From: Alteromonas sp. BL110
Lineage (GTDB): Bacteria; Pseudomonadota; Gammaproteobacteria; Enterobacterales; Alteromonadaceae
Assembly (NCBI RefSeq): GCF_003443615.1
Contig: NZ_CP031967.1
Location: forward strand, 3,844,001-3,908,000
Direction of reading: 5' to 3'
Length of the DNA: 64,000 nt
This document shows positions 23,118 through 32,560 of this stretch, piece by piece (the stretch's first letter is position 1; each line of letters starts with the position of its first letter). The notes below the pieces were generated by a model, which was not told the DNA's origin, searched no databases, and was given only the letters and a program-made list of their open reading frames with translations. The position numbers and the translations under genes are program-made.

Positions 23118-26024
23118 ATGTTTAAAAAAAACCTCATTACCACTACGTTGAGAAATGCGGCGTTAGTAGGTCTTGTTGGGTCACTTGCCTACCCAGTTAT
23201 GTCACAAGAGATGGCTGTAGACGAAGAGACAGTTGAAAAAATCAAAGTAACAGGCTCGCGCATTAAGCGAGCAGAGCTTTCAACGCCGGCACCGATCGTT
23301 TCAGTAAGTGCAGAGGAAATAAAGCGCTTCGGTACTCCCGACTTAGGTAGTATTCTTGCCGAGCTTCCTGCAATTGCTGCAGGCTCAACCCTAATTGGTA
23401 ACAACAACAGTAATGCCAATGCTGGGCTTAGCTCACCAGATTTACGCTCTCTTGGCGAAAACAGAACCTTAACACTAGTAAATGGCAAACGTCACGTGGC
23501 GGGTTCACCATTTTCAAATGCGGTAGATACGGGCTCAATTCCTGCTGCTATGATCGAACGAATTGAAGTCATTACCGGCGGTGCGTCGGCTATTTATGGT
23601 TCTGATGCGGTATCAGGTGTTATTAACGTAATTCTTCGAGACGATTACGAGGGCTTAGAGTTTAGGTTTGATGGTACTACTGACCTTGAAGGTGTTGGTA
23701 ACAGAACTAACAACTTTAGTGCGCTTTACGGTCACACTACCGACGACGGTAAAGGTAACATTACCTTCTTTGCTGAAAAGAACAACATCAACCAAGTTAT
23801 GGAGCCTGACCTTCAGCAAGCAGCAGCGTGGGGAACTATAGTAAACCCACTAGACACTGGTGAAGACGATGGTATCGCAGATAGACTTCGCGTTCCATTT
23901 GTTGGTTCAGAGATGATCAACGAGTTTGGCATTATCAACCCATTTGGTGGTGGTCCTAGAATTACGTTTATGCCAAACGGCACACCTATGGACCAAGTCT
24001 CTCGTTTAGAAACGAACAGCTTTGCGTTTGGTAGTTTTGACCAGCGTTATGATACGGTTTTCTTCGGTGAAGACTATGTTAACTACGTTCCTGATCAAGA
24101 AACAGTTACGTTAGCCAGTACGTTCCGCTATGACATTACAGACAACGTACGTTTCTATGGTGACGTTAAACATGTAGATAAGAAGATTGAGCAGCAGTTT
24201 CAACCATCTTTCCGCTTTGGCGGTATTTTCGTCGATGTTGAAGACAATGCATTTTTAGACGACTCTACGCGATCTCGCCTTCTTGATGGTGGTCAATCCG
24301 TGGTAGAAATGTCGCGCTTTTTCACTGATATAGGTAACCGAACAGCGTCTAACGATCGTGAACTGTTTCGCTTTATTGGCGGTTTCGAAGGGTATTTCTC
24401 GCTAAGCGATACTGAGTTTGACTACGACGTTTATTACACGCGAGGCGAAGTGTCTAACGTGCGTCGTACCTTAAACGACTTAATTCCTTCAAACTTCCTA
24501 GCTGCCTTGGATTCTGTAATCGATCCTGAGACAGGGCAAGCTGCATGTCGTAGTCAGGTCCCTGCACTTCAAGGCGATGACTATGAAGATCCAGCTTTAG
24601 TTAATCCAGAGAACTGTGCACCGTTCAACCCATTTGGTTTCGGTCAAGCAAGCGCAGCTTCTGCAGACTTCATCGCCGGTGATGTACAGCGCGAAGATGA
24701 AATCACTCAAGAAATGATTGGTGGAACACTGGCATTTGATTCTGCTGAGTGGTTTGAGCTTCCAGGTGGTCCGCTAGGTATCGCGTTCGGCTATGAATAT
24801 CGTGAAGAAGATGTTGAAACAACTACCGATGAATTAACGCAACAAGGCGTATTTACCAGCGCTGCCACTCCTGATTCTTTTGGTGGCTATGATGTTAGTG
24901 AGTTCTTCATTGAGCTTCGCTTACCTTTACTTAGTGATGTTATGTTGGCCAAGGAACTGTCGGTCGACGCGGCGTATCGCACAGCTGACTATTCACACGC
25001 AGGTAGTGCAGATGCTTGGCAAGTAGGCTTTATGTGGGCACCAATTGAAGATGTACGTATTCGCGGTACAGTAGGTGAAGCTGTCCGTGCACCTAACGTG
25101 GATGAGGCATTTTCTCCGCAATCGCCAGGTTTCGCAAATATTAACGACCCGTGTGACGCCGACAATATTAATGATGATCCAGACCGCGCTGCGAACTGTT
25201 TAGCACTGGGTATTCCTGCTGGCTTTGAAGCAAACGACAACGTAAGTATTGAAACACTATCTGGCGGTAACCCTGACTTGTTTTCTGAAAGCAGTGAATC
25301 GAAAACCGTTGGTGTAGTTTGGACGCCGGAGTTTTTAGAAAACTTCTCTGTTACCCTTGATTTCTACGACATTGAAATTGAAGATGCAATCACAGAAGTT
25401 GATGCACAGGATATCCTAGATAACTGTGTTGATGCCACGGGTGGCCCTGACGCGGGTTTCTGCTCGCAGATTGACCGTGACGAGAACAACGATGTGGAAG
25501 TTGTACGTTCAGGCTTTATCAATGCGTCTGCACTTAAAACGTCAGGTGTAGAATTCCAAATCCGCTATACGACCGAACTTGGTGATTTAGGTCTACCGGG
25601 TGAGCTACGCTTAAACCTTCAAGGTAACAAAGTTAATGAACTTGAAGAGTACGCGTTCCAAGACCGTCCAGATGAAATTAACGTAGAAGTGGGTGAGGTA
25701 GGAGACCCAGAGTATCAATTGAGAACGATTGTTGACTATCGTCTGGATGAGTGGAACTTCAACTACACAAGTCGTTTTATTGACCGTTCTGCATTATTTG
25801 ATGTTTCACCTGGCGGAGATACTCCTGAAGACACTTCACCAGCCTTTGTTGGAAGTATTTGGACTCACGACTTCAGCATTGAATATACCTACAACGAAAA
25901 TGTTGACGTATATGTGGGCCTGAGAAACGCCTTCAATAAGGTACCACCTGGCTACACGTTCAATCCACTGTATGACCTTTTAGGTCGCAGATTGAATGCT
26001 GGTATTACTGTTCGCTTCGAATAA
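23118..26024 (+). CDS. TonB-dependent outer-membrane receptor
   Basis: Outer-membrane beta-barrel transporter driven by TonB; the substrate cannot be read from the sequence. The start at 23118 has AGGG at 23107-23110 and begins a signal peptide (MFKKNLITTTLRNAALVGLV, cleavage after about residue 30); an upstream ATG at 23046 would hide it. The plug domain includes KVTGSRIKRAEL and IEVITGGASAIYGSDAVSGV, typical of the large Caulobacter/Alteromonas receptor type. The barrel ends in GITVRFE. 968 residues, transcribed alone; no substrate-specific neighbours are seen. Confidence 0.93.
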   Translation: MFKKNLITTTLRNAALVGLVGSLAYPVMSQEMAVDEETVEKIKVTGSRIKRAELSTPAPIVSVSAEEIKRFGTPDLGSILAELPAIAAGSTLIGNNNSNANAGLSSPDLRSLGENRTLTLVNGKRHVAGSPFSNAVDTGSIPAAMIERIEVITGGASAIYGSDAVSGVINVILRDDYEGLEFRFDGTTDLEGVGNRTNNFSALYGHTTDDGKGNITFFAEKNNINQVMEPDLQQAAAWGTIVNPLDTGEDDGIADRLRVPFVGSEMINEFGIINPFGGGPRITFMPNGTPMDQVSRLETNSFAFGSFDQRYDTVFFGEDYVNYVPDQETVTLASTFRYDITDNVRFYGDVKHVDKKIEQQFQPSFRFGGIFVDVEDNAFLDDSTRSRLLDGGQSVVEMSRFFTDIGNRTASNDRELFRFIGGFEGYFSLSDTEFDYDVYYTRGEVSNVRRTLNDLIPSNFLAALDSVIDPETGQAACRSQVPALQGDDYEDPALVNPENCAPFNPFGFGQASAASADFIAGDVQREDEITQEMIGGTLAFDSAEWFELPGGPLGIAFGYEYREEDVETTTDELTQQGVFTSAATPDSFGGYDVSEFFIELRLPLLSDVMLAKELSVDAAYRTADYSHAGSADAWQVGFMWAPIEDVRIRGTVGEAVRAPNVDEAFSPQSPGFANINDPCDADNINDDPDRAANCLALGIPAGFEANDNVSIETLSGGNPDLFSESSESKTVGVVWTPEFLENFSVTLDFYDIEIEDAITEVDAQDILDNCVDATGGPDAGFCSQIDRDENNDVEVVRSGFINASALKTSGVEFQIRYTTELGDLGLPGELRLNLQGNKVNELEEYAFQDRPDEINVEVGEVGDPEYQLRTIVDYRLDEWNFNYTSRFIDRSALFDVSPGGDTPEDTSPAFVGSIWTHDFSIEYTYNENVDVYVGLRNAFNKVPPGYTFNPLYDLLGRRLNAGITVRFE

Positions 26025-26041
26025 ATACTGCTAAAAACTAT

Positions 26042-26077
26042 GAGCCATCACTGTAATGTGGTGGCTCTTTTTATTTT
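26042..26077 (+). terminator. Intrinsic terminator of the TonB receptor gene
   Basis: GAGCCATCAC pairs with GTGGTGGCTC (one U-G pair) around a 6-base loop, followed by a T-rich run. Confidence 0.85.
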
Positions 26078-26134
26078 ACTTCTCTAAATATTTCTGTACT
26101 TTAAAGACAAACCAGACTTTCAATAGTGTTCTTT

Positions 26135-26848
26135 ATGTGTGGATTTATACAACGTGTTACTGACTCTCCAGACGTTATAGCGCTTCTTGAAGAAGTAGGT
26201 CTCACACAAACCATTCCGCTTTTCGTCAACGAATCTTCTACAAGCAATGTCATCAACTTTTATCCTGCATTTGGAAAAGTGCCTGAACGACAAATTACCA
26301 ATTTAATTGTTTCTTGTGATAGCACCATAGATGCTACATGGTGGTTTGATGCTAAGCCCGTAGGCAACACGTTAGAGGTTGGCAATAGAACAACATTTAA
26401 CGCCCGTAATCTAGAAAGCCCTTATTGGGGAAAGTTTATTCGAGAAAGGCGGGCTATAGTCGTAGCAACGGCTGTAGGGGAGTCTAATCCGATTGGGGAA
26501 GGAAAAGCACATTATTTAATGAAGCCCACTAGCGGAGCATTGCTTATTGGCGCGGTATATCGGCGGTTTAGTAATGGGCTATTTTCCTGTGCAGTAGTAA
26601 CACGCCCGCCTATAGATGGCTTTAGTCAGTATCATGAAAAATCCATTCCCTGCTTTCTTCCTCATGACAGTCACGCTATTAATGCGTGGTTAACCGTTGA
26701 CAAAGAAGGGGCATTGGATAATGAGGTAGAGTATATTTTGAATAACCCTCGTATTTATACCGACCTTGAAGTCACGCGAGTAAAAACGTTTAAGAGTGCC
26801 GAGGCAATCGGTGAAGTTAATATGTTAAAGGCTGACGAAAACTTTTGA
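26135..26848 (+). CDS. SRAP (YedK/HMCES-like) domain protein, divergent
   Basis: SRAP proteins covalently trap abasic sites in single-stranded DNA through an N-terminal Cys2. Starting at the ATG at 26135 places that cysteine exactly (MCGF). Other family marks are FNARNLESPYW (the Asn-Ala-Arg element), a glutamate in VGESNP where YEW is usual, and a histidine in YHEKSIPCFL where IHxRMP is usual. The 237 residues are therefore a divergent SRAP with key positions kept. The earlier GTG at 26126 would bury the cysteine. Assignment rests on these motifs. Confidence 0.75.
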   Translation: MCGFIQRVTDSPDVIALLEEVGLTQTIPLFVNESSTSNVINFYPAFGKVPERQITNLIVSCDSTIDATWWFDAKPVGNTLEVGNRTTFNARNLESPYWGKFIRERRAIVVATAVGESNPIGEGKAHYLMKPTSGALLIGAVYRRFSNGLFSCAVVTRPPIDGFSQYHEKSIPCFLPHDSHAINAWLTVDKEGALDNEVEYILNNPRIYTDLEVTRVKTFKSAEAIGEVNMLKADENF

Positions 26849-26925
26849 ATTAAACTCGTATGCGAACAAAATAAAGGCGGCTTTAACAGCAGCCGCCTGT
26901 GATAAGCTATGTTCTAAATAACGTT

Positions 26926-27363
26926 TTATTTAAGGTAGGAAAGTAAGGTTTCCTCGTCCGCACCTAAAACGTTCTTTTTGACTTCTTTATCGACAACATC
27001 CGTACATTGAGATGACATTCCGTTTCTTAATTTGCCAAGAAATCCTGGCCCGCTAATAATATCAATTGAGCCTAGTGCCCCCCGTTTACGCTCACCATCT
27101 AGCCAGTCGGCAATGTCACTGGCAAATCGTTCATCTTCAAGTTCTGCGGCATCTTTTCTGTTCATGCTATCAACGCCCGGTACCTGCGAAGCGGGAGCCG
27201 ATTGTCTGCCGGGTTTATCTGTATAAATGTCTTGGTCACTCGCGCCACTAAACTCATTGTGCCATTTCTTTACTTCAACAAGTGCACTTCCGTGGTTGGT
27301 ATAGGTGTAAGCTGTGGCGTCTTCGTGGTTAGCCACAATTACGTAGTGTTTTTGAACTGTCAT
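26926..27363 (-). CDS. Host-attachment-family protein
   Basis: 145 residues resembling the family named 'protein required for attachment to host cells', first linked to Rhizobium/Agrobacterium attachment; its biochemical role is unclear. The N-terminus KHYVIVANHEDATAYTY and the C-terminal part IDIISGPGFLGKLRNGM fit this family. The start at 27363 has a perfect AGGAGG four bases upstream; an ATG at 27381 would overlap that site. Monocistronic. Confidence 0.75.
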   Translation of the reverse strand: MTVQKHYVIVANHEDATAYTYTNHGSALVEVKKWHNEFSGASDQDIYTDKPGRQSAPASQVPGVDSMNRKDAAELEDERFASDIADWLDGERKRGALGSIDIISGPGFLGKLRNGMSSQCTDVVDKEVKKNVLGADEETLLSYLK

Positions 27364-27726
27364 ACAGCCTCCTATGTCCATTTATGTAAAACATTCACGT
27401 TTATAGTGTTCGGTAATGGCAAGTATGAAAAATGTGCCCAAAACCCGAGATAAAACGCTAATGTAAGAGGGGAGTTGCAATATCAACACCAAGGCTAAAA
27501 CAAGTTAGCAATAGGACGGCTCTACTACTCGCTACCTTGAATCAAGCTTCATCAGGAGCGGTAGCTAAACAAGTGTTTTTAGTAAAAGAGGGATAGGTGG
27601 TTTAACCCTTGTCAATATACAACAATCGATACTGTGATATGACGAGTAAGTAATCTTGAGGAATATGCGAAAGAGAAAAAGGCTAGCAGGGGGCGCTAGC
27701 ACTTTCAATATAATATGTAATCGCCT
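27364..27726. other. Gene-free stretch between host-attachment gene and tusE
   Basis: About 360 bases. The left part should hold the leftward promoter of the attachment-family gene (a TATAAA lies at 27404-27399 on the minus strand without a good -35). The right part holds the tusE terminator. I see no further gene or RNA. Confidence 0.5.
27671..27702 (-). terminator. Terminator of the tus operon
   Basis: On the minus strand GCTAGC pairs with GCTAGC around a GCCCCCT loop, followed by CTTTTTCTCTTT. It closes yccA-tusDCBE. Confidence 0.7.
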
Positions 27727-28074
27727 TTACAAGCATTTCGCTGGTTTTGGTAATCCAGCCAGTTTAGTGGCTTGCTTGGCCGGGCCTTTTTTGAAGAGTC
27801 GCTGCAGGTAGCGGCTATTACCTTTTTCTGGCCCAAACTTATTGGCCATGGCTTTCACTAAAGCACGAATCGCTGGGCTGGTTTCGTATTCTTCGTAAAA
27901 TGCACGTACGAACCGAACGACTTCCCAATGGGCATCAGTAAGTTCGATGTTTTCTTGTTCAGCCAGCATTTCAACCATACCTTCTTCCCAAAGCGTGTAG
28001 TCGAGTAAATAGCCGGCTTTATCAGTAGGGATCTCTTGACCACTATAGGTAAAGCTAAAAGTTTCTTGTGTCAT
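27727..28074 (-). CDS. tusE: Sulfurtransferase TusE
   Basis: Accepts persulfide sulfur from TusD and passes it to MnmA for 2-thiouridine in tRNA; DsrC family. The active cysteine is the penultimate residue (Cys114 in PAKCL). The family core [21 protein letters not shown] is clear. The start at 28074 overlaps the tusB stop by one base (TAATG on the minus strand) and gives 115 residues; an ATG at 28089 would add five. Confidence 0.93.
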   Translation of the reverse strand: MTQETFSFTYSGQEIPTDKAGYLLDYTLWEEGMVEMLAEQENIELTDAHWEVVRFVRAFYEEYETSPAIRALVKAMANKFGPEKGNSRYLQRLFKKGPAKQATKLAGLPKPAKCL

Positions 28075-28382
28075 TAAAGGGTTACCCAATGCGTATTTTT
28101 CGCTGACAAAGCAGCAAACTCTCTGGAAGTGATAGACATGGCTTGCTTTGGCAACTTAGCACCTCTTGCCGATGCATCGCCATCGATAAATGCCAAATTA
28201 AGTGGTGATTCTTCTTTCAAGTGATTCGTTAATTCTTCAAAAAACAAACTTTCGATTGTAGGGGCGTAAACACCGTCGCCTATACAAACCACGTAGACAT
28301 CTACGCTTAATTGCTCTAAGGCTGCTATTAGAAACTGCTTGTCAGCAACGGAAACGGTTGGCGTTGAAATGGAAATAAGCAT
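28074..28382 (-). CDS. tusB: Sulfur relay protein TusB (DsrH family)
   Basis: Part of the TusBCD hexamer that moves sulfur from TusA to TusE. 102 residues with the DsrH pattern of a short Rossmann-like fold ([27 protein letters not shown]). Overlaps tusC and tusE by one base on each side, so tusD-C-B-E is one translationally coupled unit. Confidence 0.9.
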   Translation of the reverse strand: MLISISTPTVSVADKQFLIAALEQLSVDVYVVCIGDGVYAPTIESLFFEELTNHLKEESPLNLAFIDGDASARGAKLPKQAMSITSREFAALSAKNTHWVTL

Positions 28383-28750
28383 TAAAAGGTCACCACATGG
28401 TCAACGCGTTGAATTAACGCAACTTTTTCAGATGAAGTTACCCATTTGCATTCAAGCTCTTCAACTAAGTCAGTGTTGGCGAGTACGTGTTCAATATCAT
28501 AAGTTTCTGCGCTCATTTTACACACATAACATTCTTCGATATCGAAAAACGGCATGCTAGCCAAACGTTTAGTGTGATTTTTCAGCCCTTTGGTTGACGC
28601 CGCTTTAACCAGCTGCAGTACACCTTGGTTTTCAAACAGCACCTTAACATCGTGACCATAGTTTGTAGCGGCAAGCGCAAAGTCTAAACCGTCTTGGCTT
28701 TTCGCACTGGAAAATGGGCTTTGGGTAAATCTAATAAGTAAATGCGCCAT
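28382..28750 (-). CDS. tusC: Sulfur relay protein TusC (DsrF family)
   Basis: Structural subunit of TusBCD. 122 residues; the region SPFSSAKSQDGLDFALAATNYGHDVKVLFENQGV follows the DsrE/F fold. It sits between tusD and tusB with one-base overlaps. Confidence 0.9.
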   Translation of the reverse strand: MAHLLIRFTQSPFSSAKSQDGLDFALAATNYGHDVKVLFENQGVLQLVKAASTKGLKNHTKRLASMPFFDIEECYVCKMSAETYDIEHVLANTDLVEELECKWVTSSEKVALIQRVDHVVTF

Positions 28751-29139
28751 TAGAATTGCACCAGCCTATTGCAATCATGGAGCGCGGTGAAGAATTCGCC
28801 CAAGCCTGCTTGTTCAAAAGGCGCGGTTAAATTGGCCTGAGCCAACCCATTTTCTTTCGCCTCTAACTCACTCACAATGCCTCGCTTAACGGCAGCGGTA
28901 ATACATACGAGTAACTCTATCCCGTGTTCCGTTGCCAAGGTCTTCCAGCCATCAAACGCAAAAAGCTCGTCGCCCGTTTTCAGCATTAAGTTGTTAGTGT
29001 GGTGTACACCTTCGCTGTAAAAGAAAACGTTGTTTATTACATCACCATTATCAATAACACCTTGCGCAAAGGAGAGGGCACGTAGTGCCGTGTCGCCTTG
29101 AAACGGTGATGATGTGATAAGTATTGAATATTCTGCCAT
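28750..29139 (-). CDS. tusD: Sulfurtransferase TusD (DsrE family)
   Basis: Catalytic subunit of TusBCD: Cys79 (LLVCITAAVKRG) corresponds to E. coli Cys78, which carries the persulfide. 129 residues. First gene of the tus unit, 56 bases downstream of yccA with a terminator between them. Confidence 0.92.
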   Translation of the reverse strand: MAEYSILITSSPFQGDTALRALSFAQGVIDNGDVINNVFFYSEGVHHTNNLMLKTGDELFAFDGWKTLATEHGIELLVCITAAVKRGIVSELEAKENGLAQANLTAPFEQAGLGEFFTALHDCNRLVQF

Positions 29140-29146
29140 ACAAATA

Positions 29147-29176
29147 AAAACACCCCGGTCAAGGGGTGTTTATCTT
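29147..29176 (-). terminator. Terminator of the YccA/BI-1 gene
   Basis: AACACCCC and GGGGTGTT pair around a 6-base loop; on the minus strand a run of T follows (complement of AAATAAAAA). It separates yccA from tusD. Confidence 0.78.
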
Positions 29177-29195
29177 TTCAACCTTTAACGCTAAA

Positions 29196-29861
29196 CTAAT
29201 CGTCGCCGCCAAACGCACCTAGAAGGTGAAGGATAGACGTGAACAAGTTATAGATGTTCAAGTATAGCGAAACTGTAGCGCGAATGTAGTTTGTTTCACC
29301 ACCGTGGATGATACGGCTTGTATCAAACAAGATGAAACCAGACATGATGAACACAATCGCTGCACTAATTGCTAGGCTTACCGCCGGTACTGCGAAGAAG
29401 ATATTCGCAATAGCAGCTACAAGCACTACAACTAAACCTACAACCAAGAAGCCACCCATAAACGAGAAGTCTTTCTTAGTAGTAAGGGCATAGCCAGATA
29501 GCGCAAAGAACACAAGTGCTGTTGCACCCAGTGCTTCCATGATTAGGCCAGGACCAGCTACACCTAAATAGAAATTAAGCGTGTAACCTAGTGAAGCACC
29601 CATTAAACCAGTGAATGCAAACACCCAGTAAATACCAGACGCTGAATCCGCTTTTTTCTGGACTACAAAAAGAGTAATAAATGCGCCGATAGTCATAACA
29701 AGAGACATCATAGGAGAAATGCCTACCGCCATTGCTATACCAGCACAAACCGCACTAAACGCTAGTGTCATCGCAAGCAGCATATAGGTGTTGCGTAGAA
29801 CCTTGTTCGTCTGCAATACCGATGGTTGAGATGCACTTGAATACATCGAACGTTGATCCAT
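29196..29861 (-). CDS. yccA: Bax inhibitor-1/YccA family inner-membrane protein
   Basis: 221 residues with seven hydrophobic helices, the BI-1 fold. E. coli YccA is a substrate and modulator of FtsH. The start at 29861 follows GGAGGAAACA, a near-ideal ribosome binding site; an ATG at 29873 overlaps it. The order tusE-yccA-tRNA-Ser is also found in E. coli (tusE-yccA-serT), here with tusBCD inserted. Confidence 0.9.
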   Translation of the reverse strand: MDQRSMYSSASQPSVLQTNKVLRNTYMLLAMTLAFSAVCAGIAMAVGISPMMSLVMTIGAFITLFVVQKKADSASGIYWVFAFTGLMGASLGYTLNFYLGVAGPGLIMEALGATALVFFALSGYALTTKKDFSFMGGFLVVGLVVVLVAAIANIFFAVPAVSLAISAAIVFIMSGFILFDTSRIIHGGETNYIRATVSLYLNIYNLFTSILHLLGAFGGDD

Positions 29862-30059
29862 TGTTTCCTCCAATAGGACTTATGATATGACCAAAATGGT
29901 ACACAATTATTTAGTGTATGTTGTATGGGTTTTAGTTCCCATTTTCAAGTAGTTTCAGATGAAAATGGTGTCAGGTGAATATAAAAACATCTTTTATACG
30001 TGCTAAACAGCGTATTTGATTGAAATCTCGGCACTTAGACAACTTTTTTAATTTTTCGC

Positions 30060-30087
30060 TTTACAGTCATAAAAATATCATTAAGAT
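30060..30087 (+). promoter_or_regulatory. Promoter of tRNA-Ser copy 1
   Basis: TTTACA (30060-30065), 16 bases, TAAGAT (30082-30087), 13 bases before the tRNA. The same elements with the same spacing precede the other two copies. Confidence 0.65.
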
Positions 30088-30100
30088 ACGCAGCACTTCA

Positions 30101-30192
30101 GGAGAGTTGGCAGAGCCCGGTTTAATGCACCTGACTTGAAATCAGACGTGGGGTCAAACCCACCGGGGGTTCGAATCCCTCACTCTCCGCCA
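30101..30192 (+). tRNA. tRNA-Ser (UGA), copy 1
   Basis: 92 bases with encoded CCA. The acceptor stem is GGAGAGT with ACTCTCC; the anticodon loop CTTGAAA gives UGA; the variable arm is long (CGTGGGGTCAAACCCACCG), as in class II tRNA. The base pair 27-43 is a C-A mismatch. It is followed by its own terminator. Confidence 0.97.
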
Positions 30193-30200
30193 TATTATGA

Positions 30201-30229
30201 AAACCCGCACATTGTTGCGGGTTTTTTTA
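30201..30229 (+). terminator. Terminator of tRNA-Ser copy 1
   Basis: AAACCCGCA pairs with TGCGGGTTT around a 6-base loop, then a T-run. Repeated after copies 2 and 3. Confidence 0.88.
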
Positions 30230-30334
30230 TGCCTATCTGCCACGTTAAACTTTCGTATAAGACCACAGTCGCATTGTTACATTCCATTCACATGTTTAGG
30301 CTTGCGTTTTCTTCGCGCAATCTAAAGGTGTTAT

Positions 30335-31801
30335 GTGTCACAGGAAAGTTCTTCTTATCAAAATCTTCACAAACCGAGCAGTAGCTTTAAATCACGAGAC
30401 GATTATTTAAACCACGAATTACAAATACTTTCTCCTAAACGTTGGCGGTTAAACCTACCTGGTAAAGATTATCGCGTTGAGTGGGAAGACTTTGTGCCCG
30501 GTATGGCTGCAACCATAGGTAAAATTGTTATGGTTGCCGCCGTCGTTGGTGCATTCGCAGCGCCGCTTGGTTTATCACCTGAATTTGTTATTGAAAACGT
30601 ACGCTTCGAGTTACTTATAGCCGCCGTATTGTTCGTTGTTTTGATTTCAGGTTTTCTTAACCCGTCTGCCAATTTAGCGGGAACCCATGGGCCGCTTTTG
30701 CCACTGGTGCCTCTTATCGTTGCTTCTGGTGGTCACCCCATGGCGCTCGGCCTGCTCATCGGTTTGTTTGGTTTCATATTAGGCATAACAAAGGGCGGTA
30801 GCATACTCGCTAAACTCACCAGTAACGGTGTGTGTGGTGGGCTATTGCTATATTTAGGTTTCATAGGCATTACAGGCCAGGTTAAGAAGCTATTTGCTTG
30901 GGCAGAGAGCTTCGACATGGCTTATTTAGCCTTTGTAGTGCTGATTGCCACTATTCTTATGTACGCATGGCTAGAGCATATTAAAAAGCGCTGGTTAGCC
31001 ATTCCACTTGGCGCAGTGATGGCTGCAGTAATAGCTTTTGCTTTTGGCGCACCGTTTGAGTTCACCACATCGCCGGGTATGCCTAATTTGAACCCTGCAT
31101 ATTGGTGGGGCGAAGACACAGGCTGGAAACTAGGCTTACCAGACTGGTCGCACTTTATTGCAGTGCTTCCTTTTGCTGTACTCGCAGTGTCTATGTGGTC
31201 GCCAGACTTTTTGGGGCATCAAGTTTTTCAAAAGCTTAGCTACCCTAAAAAAAGTGAAAGGGCGCACATGAATATCGATGACACCATGATTGCAGCTTCA
31301 AGCCGTCAAGCAGTAGGAAGCTTATTGGGAGGTGGTAATATATCCTCTTCGTGGGGAACCTACATTATCCCTGCGTCTATTGCTCGCAGACCCATTCCCG
31401 GTGGCGCATTAGTTACCGGGCTATTGTGTGTTGTCGCCGCGCTGTGGGGTTATCCTATGGACCTAGCTATTTGGCCTCCAGTACTCTGTGTGGCTTTAAT
31501 TGTTGGCGTGTTCCTTCCGTTAATGGAAGCGGGTATGCAAATGACACGAGAAGGAAAAACAACCCAGTCTGCGGCATTGGTCGTCATTTCGTCTGTGCTA
31601 GTTAACCCTGTATTTGGGTGGTCTTTTACCATGCTATTAGATAATTTGGGTGTAGTTGGATGTAAAGACAGGGCAGGTGACTTAGGCAAAGCTGGGCGCT
31701 GGGTGATTCCTGGTATTACTTTCTTAGTGCTGTGTACGGTTATGGCATTAATCGGTATGTTCCCTGGTGTGCCAGCAATAATGGAAAGCTTTAGAATGTA
31801 G
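30335..31801 (+). CDS. DUF3360 membrane protein, putative transporter
   Basis: 488 residues with about 11-12 hydrophobic helices after a polar N-terminus of some 65 residues. I recognise the DUF3360 family known from Vibrio and Shewanella, distantly like SulP/nucleobase transporters (NPSANLAGTHGPLLPLVPLI is a typical segment). Substrate unknown. The start is GTG at 30335, with AAGGTG just upstream; an ATG at 30333 is out of frame. It lies between tRNA-Ser copies 1 and 2, transcribed in the same direction; its own promoter is not obvious. Confidence 0.75.
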   Translation: MSQESSSYQNLHKPSSSFKSRDDYLNHELQILSPKRWRLNLPGKDYRVEWEDFVPGMAATIGKIVMVAAVVGAFAAPLGLSPEFVIENVRFELLIAAVLFVVLISGFLNPSANLAGTHGPLLPLVPLIVASGGHPMALGLLIGLFGFILGITKGGSILAKLTSNGVCGGLLLYLGFIGITGQVKKLFAWAESFDMAYLAFVVLIATILMYAWLEHIKKRWLAIPLGAVMAAVIAFAFGAPFEFTTSPGMPNLNPAYWWGEDTGWKLGLPDWSHFIAVLPFAVLAVSMWSPDFLGHQVFQKLSYPKKSERAHMNIDDTMIAASSRQAVGSLLGGGNISSSWGTYIIPASIARRPIPGGALVTGLLCVVAALWGYPMDLAIWPPVLCVALIVGVFLPLMEAGMQMTREGKTTQSAALVVISSVLVNPVFGWSFTMLLDNLGVVGCKDRAGDLGKAGRWVIPGITFLVLCTVMALIGMFPGVPAIMESFRM

Positions 31802-32008
31802 TGTCAAAAGCATACGGCGTGGGAGCTTTCTTCCACTCCGTGATTTCGCTAAGAAAACTAGAACGTTTGTGATTTATGCACTACACAATTTATGTTCGTA
31901 GTTTATCAAGTACAGTATGAAATATAGGTAAACGGAGTGTTCTTTTACTAATAATTGAACACTTTGTTTATCAATTGTTCGCTTAGATCGAAATCTTACA
32001 ATTAGTGC

Positions 32009-32036
32009 TTTACAGGCCCTCAGAAATCATTAAGAT
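32009..32036 (+). promoter_or_regulatory. Promoter of tRNA-Ser copy 2
   Basis: TTTACA (32009-32014), 16 bases, TAAGAT (32031-32036), as in copies 1 and 3. Confidence 0.65.
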
Positions 32037-32049
32037 ACGCAGCACTTAA

Positions 32050-32141
32050 GGAGAGTTGGCAGAGCCCGGTTTAATGCACCTGACTTGAAATCAGACGTGG
32101 GGTCAAACCCACCGGGGGTTCGAATCCCTCACTCTCCGCCA
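32050..32141 (+). tRNA. tRNA-Ser (UGA), copy 2
   Basis: Identical in its 92 bases to copy 1, including the encoded CCA. Flanking promoter and terminator are also conserved, while the spacer DNA beyond them differs. Confidence 0.97.
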
Positions 32142-32149
32142 TATTTGAA

Positions 32150-32178
32150 AAACCCGCACACAGTTGCGGGTTTTTTTA
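32150..32178 (+). terminator. Terminator of tRNA-Ser copy 2
   Basis: AAACCCGCA with TGCGGGTTT and a T-run; the loop (CACAGT) differs from copies 1 and 3. Confidence 0.88.
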
Positions 32179-32419
32179 TGGCTAAAATAAATGTTTTATT
32201 GAGTGAGAGAAGGAGCGCCGTCGCTCGACTAATAAACGCAAAGGACTAGTGCTGTGGAAAGGGCACTTATATCCCTCAAGTTGTACATTAAAGAATTTAT
32301 AGCTAGAAACACTAAGCGCATAAGTAATACAAATGGATTCAGTTTTAATCAAAGGTGATTAAGCTTCTTGCAAAAAGATGAATATTTCACCAGTTGATTG
32401 ATTTAATTGAAATTAGTGC

Positions 32420-32447
32420 TTTACAGCGTGCCGTAAATCATTAAGAT
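32420..32447 (+). promoter_or_regulatory. Promoter of tRNA-Ser copy 3
   Basis: TTTACA (32420-32425), 16 bases, TAAGAT (32442-32447). An upstream ATTAGTGC is shared with copy 2. Confidence 0.65.
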
Positions 32448-32460
32448 AAGCATCACTTAA

Positions 32461-32552
32461 GGAGAGTTGGCAGAGCCCGGTTTAATGCACCTGACTTGAA
32501 ATCAGACGTGGGGTCAAACCCACCGGGGGTTCGAATCCCTCACTCTCCGCCA
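32461..32552 (+). tRNA. tRNA-Ser (UGA), copy 3
   Basis: Identical to copies 1 and 2 over 92 bases. It begins 411 bases after the start of copy 2. Confidence 0.97.
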
Positions 32553-32560
32553 TATTACGA

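Noticed and set aside
30136..30384. Open frame across tRNA-Ser copy 1 (and the like frame at 32496-32717)
   Set aside because: They translate the tRNA genes and their terminators.
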